The notes: generated from the sequence alone by a model not told the origin. A DNA stretch of 43,121 bases from Streptomyces sp. NRRL WC-3605 (GCF_001509795.1 NZ_LLZN01000086.1:1-43121), one strand, 5' to 3'; shown: positions 17,988-27,264, counted from the first letter of the stretch. Numbers and translations: made by a program.

Positions 17988-18497
17988 GTGAACTCTTTCC
18001 GTCACCGGCGCGCTGTCGTCCTCGGGCTGCCCGCACTCGCCGTTCTCGTCACCGCCGCGGGCTGCTCCTCAGCAGACGGCGGTGCGTCGGCGGCGGTTCC
18101 CAGTCCCGGTGCGAAAGCCACGGAGCTGTGCCGGAACCTCGACAAGGCGCTGCCGGCCGAGGTGGACGGGGCGGACCGTGAGGATCCCTCGCCCGCGTCC
18201 GCGTTGACCGCGGGCTGGGGAGACCCGGCGATCATACTGCGGTGCGGTGTGGAACGGCCGCCCAAGATGCTGGACCCGAGGGTGGCCGAGGGCAGGGACC
18301 CCGACGCCGTGGCCGGCGGTGTGGAAGGCGTCCGCTGGCTGATGGAGAAGCGCGACGACGGGGGGTACCGGTTCACCTCGGCCCTGCGCAGGGCGTACGT
18401 CGAGGTGGACGTGCCCGGGGGCCGGGACAGTTCGGGCGTGCTGATCGACCTGGCCCCGGCCATCAAGAAGGCGATCCCCGAAGGGATCGCCGACTGA
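17988..18497 (+). CDS. DUF3515 lipoprotein
   Basis: A 169-residue predicted lipoprotein. The N-terminal MNSFRHRRAVVLGLPALAV, continuing to a TAAGC lipobox, gives a short basic n-region, a hydrophobic core and a lipidation Cys near residue 26. The mature part contains LTAGWGDPAIILRCGV, a conserved feature of the actinobacterial DUF3515 family of unknown function. Start is GTG. It lies tail to tail with ddlA, 19 nt apart. The surface location is inferred from the lipobox. Confidence 0.82.
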   Translation: MNSFRHRRAVVLGLPALAVLVTAAGCSSADGGASAAVPSPGAKATELCRNLDKALPAEVDGADREDPSPASALTAGWGDPAIILRCGVERPPKMLDPRVAEGRDPDAVAGGVEGVRWLMEKRDDGGYRFTSALRRAYVEVDVPGGRDSSGVLIDLAPAIKKAIPEGIAD

Positions 18498-18516
18498 GCC
18501 CCCGCCCGGATGTCCG

Positions 18517-19674
18517 CTAGCGCAGTCCGGTGGAGCGCCGCAGGGCCGCCTTGATGAGCCGGTCGATCAGCTCCGGGTAGGCGACACCGCTGGCCTGCCA
18601 CATCTGCGGGTACATCGAGATCGGCGTGAAGCCGGGCATCGTGTTGATCTCGTTGATCACGAACTCCCCGTCCTCGGTGAGGAAGAAGTCCGCCCGCACC
18701 AGGCCCTCGCACGAGGCCGCCTCGAACGCGTCCACCGCCAGGCGCTGCACCTCGGCCGTCTCCTCGGCCGTCAGCGGCGCCGGGACGATGCCGGGCGTCG
18801 AGTCGATGTACTTGGCCTCGAAGTCGTAGTACGCGTGGGCGTCCGGCGGCGGGATCTCGGCGGGGACGGAGGCCCGCGGGCCGTCCTCGAACTCCAGCAC
18901 CCCGCACTCGATCTCCCGGCCGCGCAGGGCCGCCTCCACGAGGATCTTCGGGTCGTGCCGGCGCGCCTCGGCGATCGCCTCGTCCAGGCCGGACAGGTCG
19001 TCGACCTTGGTGATGCCGATGGAGGAGCCCGCGCGGGCGGGCTTCACGAACAGCGGCCAGCCGTGGTCGCCCGCGAGGTCGATGATCTTCTTGCGGGCGG
19101 CGGACTCGTCCTGCTCCCACTCACGCGGCCGGATCACCACGTACGGGCCCACCTTGAGCCCGAACGACGTGAACACCCGCTTCATGTACTCCTTGTCCTG
19201 GCCCACGGCCGAGGCGAGCACGCCCGAACCCACGTACGGCACACCGGAGAGCTCCAGCAGCCCCTGCAGGGTGCCGTCCTCTCCGTAGGGGCCGTGCAGC
19301 ACCGGGAAGACGACGTCGATCTCGCCCAGCGCCTTGGGCACCGAACCGGGCTCGCTGTAGACGACTTCGCGGTTCGCCGGGTCGACGGGCAGCACCACAC
19401 CGCCGTCGTGCGACTCGGCGAGCTGGTCGACGCTGGGCGTACTGCGATCGCTGATCGCCATGCGGTCCGGATCGTCGGCGGTGAGCACCCAGCGGCCGCT
19501 CTGCGTGATGCCGATCGGCAGGACGTCGTACGTGGTCCGGTCGATCGCGCGCAGCACGGCTCCCGCGGTGACCGCGGAGATCCCGTGCTCGGAGCTGCGT
19601 CCGCCGAAGACGACGGCCACCCGCGGCTTGCGCGCCGGCCGGTCGGGGCTCTGGGGGAGGTTCTCGGTGCTCAT
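18517..19674 (-). CDS. ddlA: D-alanine--D-alanine ligase
   Basis: A 385-residue ATP-grasp ligase that makes the D-Ala-D-Ala dipeptide for peptidoglycan. It shows VAVVFGGRSSEHGISAVTAG (N-terminal substrate loop), HGPYGEDGTLQGLLELSGVPYVGSGVLAS, LFVKPARAGSSIGITKV (ATP-binding) and the C-terminal Mg-binding FVINEINTMPGFTPISMYPQ. Length is slightly above average because of an N-terminal extension and insertions typical of actinobacterial Ddl. The ATG is at 19674, 115 nt downstream of gpsA on the same strand. Confidence 0.96.
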   Translation of the reverse strand: MSTENLPQSPDRPARKPRVAVVFGGRSSEHGISAVTAGAVLRAIDRTTYDVLPIGITQSGRWVLTADDPDRMAISDRSTPSVDQLAESHDGGVVLPVDPANREVVYSEPGSVPKALGEIDVVFPVLHGPYGEDGTLQGLLELSGVPYVGSGVLASAVGQDKEYMKRVFTSFGLKVGPYVVIRPREWEQDESAARKKIIDLAGDHGWPLFVKPARAGSSIGITKVDDLSGLDEAIAEARRHDPKILVEAALRGREIECGVLEFEDGPRASVPAEIPPPDAHAYYDFEAKYIDSTPGIVPAPLTAEETAEVQRLAVDAFEAASCEGLVRADFFLTEDGEFVINEINTMPGFTPISMYPQMWQASGVAYPELIDRLIKAALRRSTGLR

Positions 19675-19789
19675 ATCGCGATGAGAGTACCCGGTGGTAC
19701 GGGGCCGAGTCAGCGTCCGTTGACGGGTGGCGGTTCGAGAGATGCCCCGAAAGGGTGCGCGGCGGCGCCGTGCTCCCGGCCCCGGCCGC

Positions 19790-20800
19790 TCAGCGCCGCT
19801 CCGGCTTCGCGCTGCGCGACATCAGCTCCTTCAGCGCGACGACGGGCGGCTTGCCCTCGTGCACGATGCCGACGACGGTCTCCGTGATCGGCATGTCCAC
19901 CCCGTGCCTGCGGGCCAGATCCAGCACTGACTCGCAGGACTTGACGCCCTCGGCGGTCTGCTTGGTGACCGCGATGGTCTCCTGCAGGGTCATGCCCTTG
20001 CCGAGGTTGGTGCCGAAGGTGTGGTTGCGCGACAGCGGCGAGGAGCAGGTGGCCACCAGGTCGCCGAGGCCGGCGAGCCCGGAGAACGTCAGCGGGTCGG
20101 CGCCCAGCGCCATCCCGAGCCTGGTCGTCTCGGCGAGGCCGCGGGTGATGAGGGAGCCCTTGGCGTTGTCGCCGAGACCCATGCCGTCCGCGATGCCGAC
20201 GGCGAGGCCGATGACGTTCTTCACGGCGCCGCCCAGCTCGCACCCCACCACGTCGGTGTTGGTGTACGGCCGGAAGTACGGCGTGTGGGAGTGGGCCTGG
20301 AGCCGCTGGGCGACCGCCTCGTCGGTGCAGGCGACGACCGCTGCGGCCGGCATCCGCGCGGCGATCTCCCGCGCCAGGTTGGGTCCGGTGACCACGGCGA
20401 TGCGGTCCGGGCCGACCTTGGCGACGTCCTCGATGACCTCGCTCATCCGCATCGCGGAGCCGAGTTCGACGCCCTTCATCAGGGAGACGAGGACGGTGCC
20501 CGGGGCGAGCAGCGGGGTCCAGTCGGCGAGGTTGGCGCGCAGGGTCTGCGAGGGGACGGCGAGGACGGTGAAGTCGGCGTCGCGGGTGGCCTCGGCGGCG
20601 TCCGTGGTGGCCCGCAGGTTGCGGGGCAGTTCGACGCCGGGGAGGTAGTCCGGGTTGGTCCGGGTGGAGTTGACCGCGTCGGCCAGGCCGGCGCGCCGGG
20701 CCCACAGGGTCACCTCGCAGCCGGCGTCGGCGAGGACCATGCCGAAGGCGGTGCCCCACGATCCCGTGCCCATGACGGCCGCCTTGACGGGCTTGCTCAC
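19790..20800 (-). CDS. gpsA: NAD(P)-dependent glycerol-3-phosphate dehydrogenase
   Basis: A 336-residue enzyme that reduces dihydroxyacetone phosphate to sn-glycerol-3-phosphate, the backbone for phospholipids. The Rossmann motif is AVMGTGSWGTAFG, the catalytic Lys region is GGAVKNVIGLAVGIADG, and the substrate region is GLAGLGDLVATCSSPLSRNH. The GTG start at 20800 overlaps the plsC stop (GTGA), so gpsA and the upstream acyltransferase are coupled. Both act at consecutive steps of phosphatidic acid synthesis. Confidence 0.97.
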   Translation of the reverse strand: MSKPVKAAVMGTGSWGTAFGMVLADAGCEVTLWARRAGLADAVNSTRTNPDYLPGVELPRNLRATTDAAEATRDADFTVLAVPSQTLRANLADWTPLLAPGTVLVSLMKGVELGSAMRMSEVIEDVAKVGPDRIAVVTGPNLAREIAARMPAAAVVACTDEAVAQRLQAHSHTPYFRPYTNTDVVGCELGGAVKNVIGLAVGIADGMGLGDNAKGSLITRGLAETTRLGMALGADPLTFSGLAGLGDLVATCSSPLSRNHTFGTNLGKGMTLQETIAVTKQTAEGVKSCESVLDLARRHGVDMPITETVVGIVHEGKPPVVALKELMSRSAKPERR

Positions 20801-21585
20801 GTGCCCTGCCCCTCCTCCTGCTCGGCCTGCTCCTCCCGGGGCCGCCGGCTCTGCGCGGTGGTCCTGCGGCGCTGCTCGATGCGCTCACGGCGCGGGTCGT
20901 AGGGCACGTCGGGCGCCTTCTCCCCGCGGATCTCCTCGAGGTGGCGGGTGATCGCGGCCATGATGACCTCGGTCGCCTCCTTCAGCAGCTCGGGAGTCAT
21001 CTCCTGGTCGTAGAACGCCGAGAGGTCGACCGGAGGGCCGGCGAGCACGCGGTGCGTCTTGCGCGGGAACAGGTGCGGCTTCTTGGCGTACGGCGGCAGC
21101 AGCTCGTTGGCGCCCCACTGGGCGACCGGGATCACCGGGCATTTGGTCTGCAGGGCGACCCGCGCGGCACCGGTCTTGCCGGTCATGGGCCACAGGTCCG
21201 GGTCGCGAGTGAGGGTGCCCTCCGGGTAGAACGCCACGCACTCGCCGCGCTCGACCGCGTCGATCGCCGCTCGGAAGGCGCTCAGCGCGTCCGTGGTCTC
21301 CCGGTAGACAGGGATCTGCCCGGTACCGCGCATCGCGGCACCGACGAATCCCTTCTTGAAAAGGCCGCTCTTCGCCAGGAATCGCGGAACCCTGCCGGTG
21401 TTGTACTGAAAGTGCGCGTACGCGAAGGGATCGATGTGCGAATTGTGGTTCACCGCGGTGATAAATCCGCCCTCGGCCGGAATGTGCTCCATTCCACGCC
21501 AGTCCCGCTTGATCAGAACCACCAGCGGCGGTTTGCAGATCACCGCGGCGAAGCGGTACCAGAAGCCGATTCTGCGGCGGGGCAC
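20797..21585 (-). CDS. plsC: 1-acyl-sn-glycerol-3-phosphate acyltransferase family protein
   Basis: A 262-residue PlsC-like acyltransferase. The catalytic HX4D motif is in VNHNSHIDPFAYAHF, the glycerophosphate-binding segment is YPEGTLTRDPDLWPM, and TGQIPVYRET is the intermediate motif. The C-terminus is highly charged (RRERIEQRRRTTAQSRRPREEQAE), probably cytoplasmic. It should acylate lysophosphatidic acid at the membrane, although actinobacterial paralogues may use other acceptors. GTG at 21585 follows GGAAGG. It is coupled to gpsA by a 4-nt overlap. Confidence 0.9.
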   Translation of the reverse strand: MPRRRIGFWYRFAAVICKPPLVVLIKRDWRGMEHIPAEGGFITAVNHNSHIDPFAYAHFQYNTGRVPRFLAKSGLFKKGFVGAAMRGTGQIPVYRETTDALSAFRAAIDAVERGECVAFYPEGTLTRDPDLWPMTGKTGAARVALQTKCPVIPVAQWGANELLPPYAKKPHLFPRKTHRVLAGPPVDLSAFYDQEMTPELLKEATEVIMAAITRHLEEIRGEKAPDVPYDPRRERIEQRRRTTAQSRRPREEQAEQEEGQGT

Positions 21586-21797
21586 GCGGACACCTTCCTC
21601 TAGGAATCAAAGACATCGGGCCGGGGGGCCGCACAAGTGTCGCCCCAGGCCGCCGGTCTGTCGAGAACACTACGCCCGCCCGTTGCGCGCCCCCCACCCC
21701 TCCCGGGCCCTCCGTCCGCCGCCGGGGCCGCGGCCGCCGGACGCCCCCGGCGCCGGCTGCGCGACAATGACGGCGACGAGAGAGAGACGGAACGCCG

Positions 21798-22436
21798 GTG
21801 CAGTGGACCTTGGTCGTACCCCTGAAGCCCTTGGCACGGGCGAAGAGCAGGCTGTCGGACACCGCGGCCGGAGCACTGCGCCCGGAGCTCGCCCTCGCCT
21901 TCGCCCAGGACACCGTCGCGGCGGCGCTGGCCTGCTCGGCGGTGAAGGATGTGGCCGTCGTCACGGACGACGTGCGGGCGGGCCGCGAGCTGGCGCTGCT
22001 CGGCGCGCACATCGTCCCCGACGAACCGCGCGGCGGTCTCAACGCCGCACTGACGCACGCGGCCGCCGCCGTGCGCTCCTCCCGCCCCGAGGCGCCGGTG
22101 GCCGCGCTGAACGCCGACCTCCCCGCGCTGCGCCCGCTGGAATTGGCCCGGGTCCTGGACGCGGCGGCGGAATTCCCGCGCGCTTTTCTCGCCGACGCGG
22201 CGGGCACCGGTACGACGCTGCTGACGGCGGCGCCCGGAAACGCGCTGGGGCCTGAGTTCGGGGAGAACTCGCGCTCCCGGCACCACGCCTCCGGCGCACG
22301 GGAACTGCGCCTCCATGAGGTGGACTCCGTACGCCAGGACGTGGACACCGGCGCGGATCTGCGGGCCGCCCTGGCGCTGGGTGTGGGCCCGCGCACGGCC
22401 CAGGTGGCGGCCGGGCTGCTCACCGAGGGCGCGTAG
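21798..22436 (+). CDS. cofC: 2-phospho-L-lactate (phosphoenolpyruvate) guanylyltransferase
   Basis: A 212-residue nucleotidyltransferase of coenzyme F420 biosynthesis that activates phospholactate or PEP with GTP. The N-terminal WTLVVPLKPLARAKSRLS matches the nucleotide-binding region of CofC, and VAALNADLPALRP carries the metal-binding DLP. GTGTTLLTAAPG and FGENSRSRH are further family motifs. The start is GTG. F420 is common in Streptomyces. The gene is divergent from plsC, with 212 bp between them. Confidence 0.92.
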   Translation: MQWTLVVPLKPLARAKSRLSDTAAGALRPELALAFAQDTVAAALACSAVKDVAVVTDDVRAGRELALLGAHIVPDEPRGGLNAALTHAAAAVRSSRPEAPVAALNADLPALRPLELARVLDAAAEFPRAFLADAAGTGTTLLTAAPGNALGPEFGENSRSRHHASGARELRLHEVDSVRQDVDTGADLRAALALGVGPRTAQVAAGLLTEGA

Positions 22437-22506
22437 GGTCCGGAGCGGCACCGTGCCGGGCGAACACCCCCTCGCGGCCCCCCGGCAGAGCGCATAGGCT
22501 GCGAAC

Positions 22507-22710
22507 ATGCAGGCCACCGCATACACCTACGACGCCGACACCCGCTCCGGCAGTGTGCTGCTGGACGACGGCACACCGGTCCCCTTCGACGCCCCGGCCT
22601 TCGACGCGGGCGGCCTGCGGCTGCTGCGGCCCGGACAGCGGGTCCGCATCGAGACGGAGGGCGACGGCGGTTCGCTGCGCGTGACGCTGGTGACGCTCCA
22701 GACCTTCTGA
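22507..22710 (+). CDS. Small conserved protein, possible OB-fold
   Basis: Encodes 67 residues (GSVLLDDGTPVPFDAPAFDAG, then LRLLRPGQRVRIETEG). The alternating beta-strand pattern with a basic RPGQRVRIE segment loosely recalls small OB-fold or cold-shock-like domains. It lacks the RNP motifs of CspA, so the resemblance is only structural speculation. The ATG at 22507 has no clear Shine-Dalgarno. It is 70 nt downstream of cofC on the same strand and ends just before a bidirectional terminator shared with hupS. Confidence 0.75.
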   Translation: MQATAYTYDADTRSGSVLLDDGTPVPFDAPAFDAGGLRLLRPGQRVRIETEGDGGSLRVTLVTLQTF

Positions 22711-22729
22711 CGGGGCCCGGAAACGCCGC

Positions 22730-22757
22730 GGGCCGGACTCCGTGCGGAGTCCGGCCC
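22730..22757. terminator. Bidirectional hairpin between the 67-aa gene and hupS
   Basis: A perfect 13-bp inverted repeat (GGGCCGGACTCCG, loop TG, CGGAGTCCGGCCC) lies between the convergent stop codons. There is no U-tract; GC-rich stems of this kind commonly serve as terminators in Streptomyces. Confidence 0.75.
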
Positions 22758-22780
22758 GGCGCGTGAGTGCCCCTGCGGTT

Positions 22781-23434
22781 CTACCTCTTGCGGGCGGTCG
22801 CCTTGGCGGTGGTCTTGCGAGCCGTCGACTTCTTGGCGGGCGCCTTCTTGGCGGTGGCCTTCTTCGCCGGGGCCTTCTTGGCCGCCGTCTTCTTCGCCGT
22901 CGCCGTGGTCTTCTTCGCCGTCGTCTTCTTGGCGGCGGCCGTCGTCGTCTTCTTCGCCGGCGTCTTCTTCGCGGCCGTCTTCTTCGCCGTCGCCGCGGTC
23001 TTCTTCGCCGTCGTCTTCTTGGCGGCGGCCGTGGTCTTCTTCGCGGCGGCCTTGGTGGTCTTCTTGGCGGCGGCCTTCTTGACCGTGGCCGAGGCGCCGC
23101 CGGTCAGGCTGCCCTTGGGCGCCTTCTTCACGGAGACCTCTCCGCCGCGCGGCAGCTTCTTCGAGCCGCTCACCAGGTCCTTGAAGCCCTGACCGGCGCG
23201 GAAGCGGGGAACCGAGGTCTTCTTGACCCGAACCCGCTCGCCCGTCTGAGGGTTGCGGGCGTACCGGGCCGGGCGGTCGACCTTCTCGAACGAACCGAAG
23301 CCGGTGACCGAGACCCGCTCCCCCGCCACGACGGCGCGGACGATGGCGTCCAGTACGTGGTCGACAGCATCGGCGGCCTGCTGGCGGCCGCCCATCTTGT
23401 CGGCAATCGCTTCTACGAGCTGCGCCTTGTTCAC
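22781..23434 (-). CDS. hupS: HU-family nucleoid protein with histone H1-like tail (HupS)
   Basis: A 217-residue nucleoid-associated protein. Residues 1 to about 90 are a complete HU domain (MNKAQLVEAIADKMGG, VTGFGSFEKVDRPARYARNP, VPRFRAGQGFKDLV). From about residue 110 the tail is made of Lys/Ala/Thr repeats such as AAKKTTAKKT and KKAPAKKATAKKAPAKK, like histone H1 and mycobacterial HupB. In Streptomyces this two-domain form (HupS) compacts spore DNA. The GTG start at 23434 follows AGGGGAAG. The upstream region is unusually AT-rich (TATATA at about 23500), fitting a promoter. The repetitive tail is low-complexity and likely varies in length between strains. Confidence 0.95.
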   Translation of the reverse strand: MNKAQLVEAIADKMGGRQQAADAVDHVLDAIVRAVVAGERVSVTGFGSFEKVDRPARYARNPQTGERVRVKKTSVPRFRAGQGFKDLVSGSKKLPRGGEVSVKKAPKGSLTGGASATVKKAAAKKTTKAAAKKTTAAAKKTTAKKTAATAKKTAAKKTPAKKTTTAAAKKTTAKKTTATAKKTAAKKAPAKKATAKKAPAKKSTARKTTAKATARKR

Positions 23435-23573
23435 GTCTTCCCCTTCGGAGACATCGCCAGAACGAAAGTGTTCAAGCTTTTTCGCACGTTAGGCAGATAT
23501 ATACCGCAAATCAAACACGAAACGGGCTAATCACCCTTGTGCCGCAACAGACTCGACTGCCTCGAAGGTGTTC

Positions 23574-23804
23574 TCAGCGTTCCTCTTCGGGGAATCGCCC
23601 CGCGTCGAGGTCCGCGACGAACCGCTCCAGACGCCTTGCCGCTTCGGCGACGTCGTGCTTGGCCGCGGCCGTAATGACCAGCAGCTTCCGGGTCAGCGCC
23701 ATCCGTACGCCCTCCGGGACTTGCAGTGCGCGCACAGTCGCGTGCGCTTCCTTGAGTTGGTCCGCGACCGCCGCATAGAGCTCGAGTTGGCCGTCGTGTT
23801 CCAT
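23574..23804 (-). CDS. Small conserved hypothetical helical protein
   Basis: Encodes 76 residues (MEHDGQLELYAAVADQLKEA, then VPEGVRMALTRKLLVITAAA and an acidic PEEER end). The sequence is amphipathic and likely all-helical, with no recognised motif. I set the start at ATG 23804, because the reading frame continues upstream without protein-like composition. No strong ribosome-binding site precedes it. It lies 139 bp upstream of hupS on the same strand and may share its regulation. Function unknown. Confidence 0.6.
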   Translation of the reverse strand: MEHDGQLELYAAVADQLKEAHATVRALQVPEGVRMALTRKLLVITAAAKHDVAEAARRLERFVADLDAGRFPEEER

Positions 23805-23988
23805 GCACAGATTGTGCCATCTGGGGCGAGTTGTCGCCTGCCAGGGGTGCAACTCCGGCCTCAGTTGGCCTTCCGGGCACTTGCGGAAGCCGCGGTGACT
23901 CCCCTCGCGTACCCCCGCAACACCCGCCATAACGTGGGGTGTTGTGAGCGGCGCCGGGAACGCGCAGGGCCGTTCGGGTGCAGACATG

Positions 23989-24023
23989 GCAGTACCCCCG
24001 ATCGGACCGATCGGGGGTACTGC
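23989..24023. terminator. 35-bp near-perfect palindrome after leuD
   Basis: A 17-bp perfect inverted repeat (arms 23989-24005 and 24007-24023, starting GCAGTACCCCC) has a single central base. It lies 45 bp beyond the leuD stop and before the 76-aa gene, which is transcribed in the same direction. It is most simply the leuCD terminator. No U-tract follows. Confidence 0.65.
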
Positions 24024-24067
24024 GGGTGTGTTGGCGTGGCCGAAAGTCGCCTTGCGCGGCGTCCGGA

Positions 24068-24661
24068 TCAGCCCTGGAGGGTGCGCGGCTTGAACGACGG
24101 CCGCTTCGCCTCGAAGGCCGCGATGTCGGCCTCGTTCTGCAGGGTGATCGAGATGTCGTCGAGGCCGTTCAGCAGCCGCCAGCGGGAGTTCTCGTCCAGC
24201 TCGAAGGAGGCGGTGATGCCCTCGGCGCGCACCTCGCGCGCCTCGAGGTCCACCGTGACCTCGGCCGTGGGGTCGCTCTCGGTGAGCTGCCACAGCGCGT
24301 CCACGATCTTCTGGTCCAGCACGACCGTGAGCAGGCCGTTCTTCAGCGAGTTGCCGCGGAAGATGTCGGCGAAGCGGGACGAGATCACGGCCTTGAAGCC
24401 GTAGTTCTGCAGCGCCCACACCGCGTGCTCACGGGAGGAGCCGGTGCCGAAGTCGGGGCCGGCGACCAGCACCGTGGCGCCTTCGCGCTCGGGGCGGTTG
24501 AGCACGAACTCCGGGTCCTTGCGCCAGGCCTCGAACAGCCCGTCCTCGAAGCCGTCCCTGGTCACCTTCTTGAGCCAGTGAGCAGGGATGATCTGGTCGG
24601 TGTCGACGTTCGAGCGGCGCAGCGGGACGGCCCGGCCGGTGTGCGTGGTGAATGCTTCCAT
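24068..24661 (-). CDS. leuD: 3-isopropylmalate dehydratase small subunit
   Basis: A 197-residue swivel-domain subunit of isopropylmalate isomerase, which acts with LeuC in leucine biosynthesis. The [19 protein letters not shown] segment, [19 protein letters not shown] and [11 protein letters not shown] are characteristic of the LeuD/aconitase swivel domain. Length is normal. It starts at ATG 24661, only 6 nt after leuC ends, so the two subunits are co-translated from one transcript. Confidence 0.97.
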   Translation of the reverse strand: MEAFTTHTGRAVPLRRSNVDTDQIIPAHWLKKVTRDGFEDGLFEAWRKDPEFVLNRPEREGATVLVAGPDFGTGSSREHAVWALQNYGFKAVISSRFADIFRGNSLKNGLLTVVLDQKIVDALWQLTESDPTAEVTVDLEAREVRAEGITASFELDENSRWRLLNGLDDISITLQNEADIAAFEAKRPSFKPRTLQG

Positions 24662-24667
24662 GACTGA

Positions 24668-26098
24668 TCAGACTCCAGCGGGCGTACGGGTCTCGGCGTC
24701 GGACAGGTCGGCCGGGGAGGCCAGGTGGCCCAGGACCGCGGTGGCCGCCGCGACCTGCGGAGACACCAGATGCGTACGACCGCCCTTGCCCTGCCGGCCC
24801 TCGAAGTTGCGGTTGGACGTGGACGCCGAGCGCTCGCCGGGGGCCAGCTGGTCGGGGTTCATGCCCAGGCACATCGAGCAGCCCGCGTGCCGCCACTCGG
24901 CGCCGGCCTCCTTGAAGACGACGTCCAGGCCCTCGGAGACGGCCTGCAGACCGACCCGCGCGGAGCCGGGGACGACCAGCATCCGTACGCCGTCGGCGAC
25001 TTTGCGGCCCTTGACCAGCTCGGCGGCGGCGCGCAGGTCCTCGATGCGGCCGTTGGTGCACGAGCCTACGAAGACGGTGTCCACCTTGATGGAGCGCAGC
25101 GACTGGCCGGCCTCCAACCCCATGTACTCCAGGGCCTTTTCGGCGGCCAGGCGCTCCGAAGCGTCTTCGTACGAAGCCGGGTCGGGGACGGACGCCGAAA
25201 GCGGCGCGCCCTGCCCCGGGTTGGTGCCCCAGGTGACGAACGGCGACAGCTCGGAGGCGTCGATGACCACCTCGGCGTCGAACTCGGCGTCGTCGTCCGT
25301 CCTCAGCGTCTTCCAGTAGGCGACGGCCGCGTCCCAGTCCTCGCCCTTCGGCGCGTGCGGACGGCCCTCGAGGTAATCGAAGGTGGTCTGGTCGGGAGCG
25401 ATCATGCCCGCGCGGGCACCGGCCTCGATCGACATGTTGCAGATGGTCATGCGGGCCTCCATCGAGAGCTTCTCGATGGCGGAGCCGCGGTACTCCAGGA
25501 CGTAGCCCTGGCCGCCGCCAGTGCCGATCCGGGCGATGATCGCCAGGATCAGGTCCTTGGCGGTGACGCCCTCGGGCAGCTCGCCGTCGACCGTGATGGC
25601 CATGGTCTTCGGGCGGGTCAGGGGCAGCGTCTGGGTGGCCAGCACGTGCTCCACCTGGGAGGTGCCGATGCCGAACGCCAGGCCGCCGAACGCGCCGTGC
25701 GTGGAGGTGTGCGAGTCGCCGCAGACCACCGTCATGCCCGGCTGGGTCAGGCCGAGCTGCGGGCCGACGACGTGGACGACGCCCTGCTCGACGTCGCCCA
25801 GCGGATGCAGCCGGACGCCGAACTCGGCGGCGTTCTTGCGCAGGGTCTCCAGCTGGACGCGGGAGACGGGGTCCGCGATGGGCTTGTCGATGTCGAGGGT
25901 CGGGGTGTTGTGGTCCTCGGTCGCGATGGTGAGGTCGAGCCGGCGCACCTGCCGGCCGCTCTTGCGCAGACCGTCGAAGGCCTGCGGGCTGGTCACCTCG
26001 TGCAGCAGGTGCAGATCGATGAAGAGGAGGTCGGGCTCGCCCTCGGCGCGCCGGACGACGTGGTCGTCCCAGACCTTCTCCGCGAGTGTCCTACCCAT
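24668..26098 (-). CDS. leuC: 3-isopropylmalate dehydratase large subunit
   Basis: A 476-residue aconitase-family subunit that binds the 4Fe-4S cluster for isomerising 2- to 3-isopropylmalate. Cluster ligands are visible in VGSCTNGR and in [11 protein letters not shown]. The substrate region [20 protein letters not shown] and [20 protein letters not shown] are intact. The ATG at 26098 follows GAAGGGAAAG. It is divergent from ndgR, whose product is known in Streptomyces to control leuCD, and a palindrome lies between the two genes. Confidence 0.97.
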   Translation of the reverse strand: MGRTLAEKVWDDHVVRRAEGEPDLLFIDLHLLHEVTSPQAFDGLRKSGRQVRRLDLTIATEDHNTPTLDIDKPIADPVSRVQLETLRKNAAEFGVRLHPLGDVEQGVVHVVGPQLGLTQPGMTVVCGDSHTSTHGAFGGLAFGIGTSQVEHVLATQTLPLTRPKTMAITVDGELPEGVTAKDLILAIIARIGTGGGQGYVLEYRGSAIEKLSMEARMTICNMSIEAGARAGMIAPDQTTFDYLEGRPHAPKGEDWDAAVAYWKTLRTDDDAEFDAEVVIDASELSPFVTWGTNPGQGAPLSASVPDPASYEDASERLAAEKALEYMGLEAGQSLRSIKVDTVFVGSCTNGRIEDLRAAAELVKGRKVADGVRMLVVPGSARVGLQAVSEGLDVVFKEAGAEWRHAGCSMCLGMNPDQLAPGERSASTSNRNFEGRQGKGGRTHLVSPQVAAATAVLGHLASPADLSDAETRTPAGV

Positions 26099-26110
26099 CG
26101 CTTTCCCTTC

Positions 26111-26133
26111 GGCCGGTCTACGGTCCACCGGCC
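26111..26133 (-). other. Hairpin in the leuC leader
   Basis: GGCCGGT and ACCGGCC form a 7-bp stem with a 9-nt loop (26111-26133), about 13 nt upstream of the leuC start and next to its ribosome-binding site. It could tune translation, but no leucine-rich leader peptide is seen, so classical attenuation is not supported. Confidence 0.35.
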
Positions 26134-26268
26134 CAACTAGAGATCTTGAGAAGGCGACCGCCGTCCGTGCCCCTGCTTCCGGACGTCCGCCGCCAGGCCC
26201 GTTCTGGTCCACGGGCCGCTGTGCCTTCGTGACATCCAGAGTGGCGTGTTCCACGAGAAATTGAACTT

Positions 26269-26289
26269 GCGTTTCACAGAGTGAGACGC
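26269..26289. promoter_or_regulatory. Candidate NdgR operator
   Basis: GCGTTTCAC-AGA-GTGAGACGC is an inverted repeat matching at 8 of 9 positions per arm, just 12 bp upstream of the ndgR ATG and in the leuC promoter region. IclR-type regulators bind such palindromes, and NdgR control of leuCD is established in Streptomyces. A role in both leuC control and autoregulation is inferred from position. Confidence 0.6.
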
Positions 26290-26301
26290 GAGTATCGTTG
26301 C

Positions 26302-27018
26302 ATGGACAACAGTAGCGGCGTCGGCGTCCTGGACAAGGCAGCCCTTGTCCTGAGCGCCCTGGAGTCCGGCCCGGCCACCCTCGCGGGACTTGTCTCGGCC
26401 ACCGGACTCGCACGACCCACGGCCCATCGACTGGCCGTGGCATTGGAACACCACCGACTGGTGGCGCGCGACATGCAGGGCCGTTTCATTCTCGGCCCCC
26501 GCCTCGCGGAACTGGCCGCGGCGGCGGGTGAGGACCGTCTCCTCGCGACCGCCGGCCCGGTCCTCACACATCTGCGGGACGTCACGGGCGAGAGCGCCCA
26601 GCTCTACCGCCGCCAGGGCGACATGCGCATCTGCGTCGCCGCGGCGGAGCGCCTGTCCGGTCTGCGGGACACGGTCCCGGTCGGCTCGACGCTGACGATG
26701 AAGGCGGGTTCGTCCGCGCAGATCCTGATGGCCTGGGAGGAGCCGGAGCGGCTGCACCGGGGCCTGCAGGGCGCCCGTTTCACGGCCACCGCCCTCTCCG
26801 GCGTCCGGCGCCGCGGCTGGGCCCAGTCGATCGGCGAGCGCGAGCCGGGCGTCGCGTCCGTCTCCGCGCCGGTGCGCGGCCCGTCGAACCGCGTGGTGGC
26901 CGCCGTGTCGGTCTCCGGCCCCATCGAGCGCCTCACGCGCCACCCCGGCCGCATGCACGCCCAGGCGGTCATCGACGCCGCCTCCCGGCTGTCCGAGGCC
27001 CTGCGCCGCACGGGCTGA
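26302..27018 (+). CDS. ndgR: IclR-family regulator NdgR
   Basis: A 238-residue transcription factor. The N-terminal winged HTH ([20 protein letters not shown] and [19 protein letters not shown]) is followed by the IclR effector domain ([20 protein letters not shown] onward, ending [20 protein letters not shown]). NdgR controls leucine and other amino-acid genes and, in S. coelicolor, influences antibiotic production and stress responses. I chose ATG at 26302 ([14 protein letters not shown]), which gives the family length. There is no Shine-Dalgarno, and a possible -10 sits just upstream, so the mRNA may be leaderless. Confidence 0.93.
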   Translation: MDNSSGVGVLDKAALVLSALESGPATLAGLVSATGLARPTAHRLAVALEHHRLVARDMQGRFILGPRLAELAAAAGEDRLLATAGPVLTHLRDVTGESAQLYRRQGDMRICVAAAERLSGLRDTVPVGSTLTMKAGSSAQILMAWEEPERLHRGLQGARFTATALSGVRRRGWAQSIGEREPGVASVSAPVRGPSNRVVAAVSVSGPIERLTRHPGRMHAQAVIDAASRLSEALRRTG

Positions 27019-27046
27019 CCGCCCCTCCCCCTCCCGACGGTCCACG

Positions 27047-27096
27047 CCGTCGGTCCGGGAGCCGCCCCAACGCCGCGGCGGCTCCCGGACCGACGG
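27047..27096 (+). terminator. Long hairpin after ndgR
   Basis: A perfect 20-bp inverted repeat (arms 27047-27066 and 27077-27096, beginning CCGTCGGTCC) has a 10-nt loop and lies 28 nt after the ndgR stop. There is no U-tract, but the stem is very stable. Terminator function is inferred. Confidence 0.8.
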
Positions 27097-27264
27097 AACC
27101 TCTGGCGCTACGAGAACGCGCTCCCGTGGTGGCCCCACCGCGCCTCGGCCACGACTGGGACCCTCAACTGCCGCTGCCCTGCGCCCGGTTGTTGAGCCGA
27201 TGCTCCAGGCCCCGCACCGGCCGGCCCAGCGGCGGTACGGCTTCGAGTGAGCGGGAACACGGCG

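Noticed and set aside
22781..23110. Dense short repeats that could look like a CRISPR array
   Set aside because: The repeats are codons of the Lys/Ala tail of HupS, irregular in spacing and in frame; there are no spacers and no cas genes.
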